The notes beneath the pieces are model-generated. The model searched no databases. It was given only the letters and a program-made list of their open reading frames with translations, and was not told the DNA's origin. From the NCBI GenBank assembly GCA_013152615.1, contig JAADGA010000134.1:1-7443 (forward strand): a stretch of 7,443 nt of DNA. Direction: 5' to 3'. This stretch comes from Alphaproteobacteria bacterium (lineage in GTDB: Bacteria; Pseudomonadota; Alphaproteobacteria; Sphingomonadales; Emcibacteraceae). Each line of letters starts with the position of its first letter. Within the stretch, counting starts at the first letter, position 1. This document shows positions 6,499 through 7,443 of this stretch, one piece after another. A program made the position numbers and the translations under genes.

Positions 6499-6526
6499 GT
6501 AAAATAGCTTTATTGGGGTATTTTAC
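6499..6526 (-). repeat. AT-rich hairpin at the end of ntrC
   Basis: Arms GTAAAATA and TATTTTAC (8 bp, perfect) flank a 12-nt loop. The first arm, in minus-strand direction, includes the ntrC stop TAA. The stem is nearly all A-T and has no U-run after it, so I do not call it an intrinsic terminator. It might protect a processed 3' end or be chance in AT-rich DNA. Confidence 0.3.
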
Positions 6527-7443
6527 CTTTTGTGCACGTCAATATCCAGATCCCGTATTTTTTTACGCAGGGTATTGCGGTTAAGCCCGAGCAGCTCCGC
6601 AGCTTTTATCTGATTACCCCGGGTCGCGGCCAGCGTATTCTCAATCAGCGGTTTTTCAAATTCCCTGAGCAGCCGGGAATACAGCCCCGGTGGTGGCAGA
6701 TCATGGGGAAGATGGGCATCAAAATAGCGTTTTAAATGGCGGAATATTGACTGTTGCAGGGTTTCATGGGCCACACCGTCCCGTCGGGTCTGATCGCCCG
6801 CGTCCAGCGGCACCATTTCCGCACGGGCAATATCAAGGGTGACGGTATCTTCGACATAGAGGGCGGCAATGCGCTGGCATAAATTCTCCAGTTCCCTGAC
6901 ATTGCCCGGCCAGTCATGTGCTTTAAGGTAATCCAGTGCCGCCATTTCGATCAGCTTTGGTGTCTGGCTATTCTCCACCGCATATCGATTGAGGAATTGG
7001 CGCATGAGGTCGGGAATATCATCCAGCCGTTCCCTGAGCGGCGGTATCCTGAGCGGAATAACATTCAGCCGGTAGAAGAGATCCTCCCGGAATAATCCCT
7101 GATTAATCAATGACTTGAGATCACGATGGGTGGCACAGATAATCCGGGCATCCGCCCTGATCGGCCGTTGACCGCCGACAGTGGTATATTCCCCTTCCTG
7201 CAAAACCCTGAGCAGGCGGGTTTGGGCCTCCAGCGGCATATCACCAATTTCATCAAGGAACAGGGTCCCGCCCTGAGCCTGTTCAAACCGGCCGGAACTG
7301 CGGCTGTCCGCCCCGGTGAACGCCCCCTTCTCATGGCCGAATAATTCACTTTCGATCAATTCGCGCGGGATTGCGGCCATATTGATGGCAACAAAGGGGC
7401 TGTTCTTTCTTTTACCAAAGTCATGCAGCGCTCTGGCGACCAG
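6523..7443 (-). CDS. ntrC: NtrC, sigma54-dependent nitrogen regulator (partial, N-terminus beyond right edge)
   Basis: The frame is open to the right edge, so 306 codons of a family protein of about 480 aa are visible; the receiver domain and Walker A lie outside. Visible from the edge are [24 protein letters not shown], then [13 protein letters not shown] with an intact GAFTGA sigma54-contact loop (7309-7326), Walker [12 protein letters not shown], the sensor/arginine-finger region [24 protein letters not shown], and the C-terminal Fis-type HTH ([29 protein letters not shown]). The linker [24 protein letters not shown] is the version seen in alphaproteobacterial NtrC. It is normally phosphorylated by NtrB, whose gene is expected just beyond the edge, and activates nitrogen-assimilation promoters with RpoN. 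ntrY follows after 94 bp. Internal Met codons such as 7380 are not the start, since conserved sequence precedes them. Confidence 0.95.
   Translation of the reverse strand: MVARALHDFGKRKNSPFVAINMAAIPRELIESELFGHEKGAFTGADSRSSGRFEQAQGGTLFLDEIGDMPLEAQTRLLRVLQEGEYTTVGGQRPIRADARIICATHRDLKSLINQGLFREDLFYRLNVIPLRIPPLRERLDDIPDLMRQFLNRYAVENSQTPKLIEMAALDYLKAHDWPGNVRELENLCQRIAALYVEDTVTLDIARAEMVPLDAGDQTRRDGVAHETLQQSIFRHLKRYFDAHLPHDLPPPGLYSRLLREFEKPLIENTLAATRGNQIKAAELLGLNRNTLRKKIRDLDIDVHKR

Overview
The window looks like chromosomal DNA from an alphaproteobacterium of moderate GC content. The main reason is the minus-strand run ntrC > ntrY > ntrX > trkA, which is a characteristic alphaproteobacterial order, together with the typical alphaproteobacterial form of each protein. 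Genus cannot be assigned from the sequence alone; no rRNA, tRNA, phage or transposon marker is present.

Layout, left to right. Positions 1-216 hold no gene that I can support, but contain a perfect 6-bp-arm inverted repeat (145-160) and a TATAAT box (183-188) ahead of the first gene. A two-gene plus-strand unit follows: an S24/LexA-type self-cleaving repressor (217-918), then after 24 bp a YciA-like hotdog acyl-CoA thioesterase (943-1335). A 71-bp gap (1336-1406), in which I see no convincing terminator, separates it from the convergent minus-strand cluster. Read in its own direction, that cluster starts beyond the right edge: ntrC (7443 to 6523, N-terminus missing), a 94-bp gap rich in inverted repeats, ntrY (6428-4173), ntrX (4183-2801, overlapping ntrY by 11 bp), and trkA (2779-1407).

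Together, NtrC is the sigma54-dependent nitrogen-response activator, and NtrY/NtrX are a membrane sensor kinase and its response regulator. NtrX here lacks the GAFTGA sigma54-contact loop that NtrC keeps. TrkA is the cytoplasmic NAD-binding gating subunit of Trk potassium uptake. The trkA reading frame is broken at about 2396-2401: two overlapping ORFs together encode a complete, normal-length TrkA, but only if one nucleotide is restored or the ribosome slips -1.

The window is largely ordinary core genome. The items most worth a second look are the trkA frameshift, the palindrome-rich ntrC-ntrY gap (possible separate promoter for ntrYX), and the repressor-thioesterase pair with its candidate operator. 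I found no convincing novel defence, mobile or RNA system.
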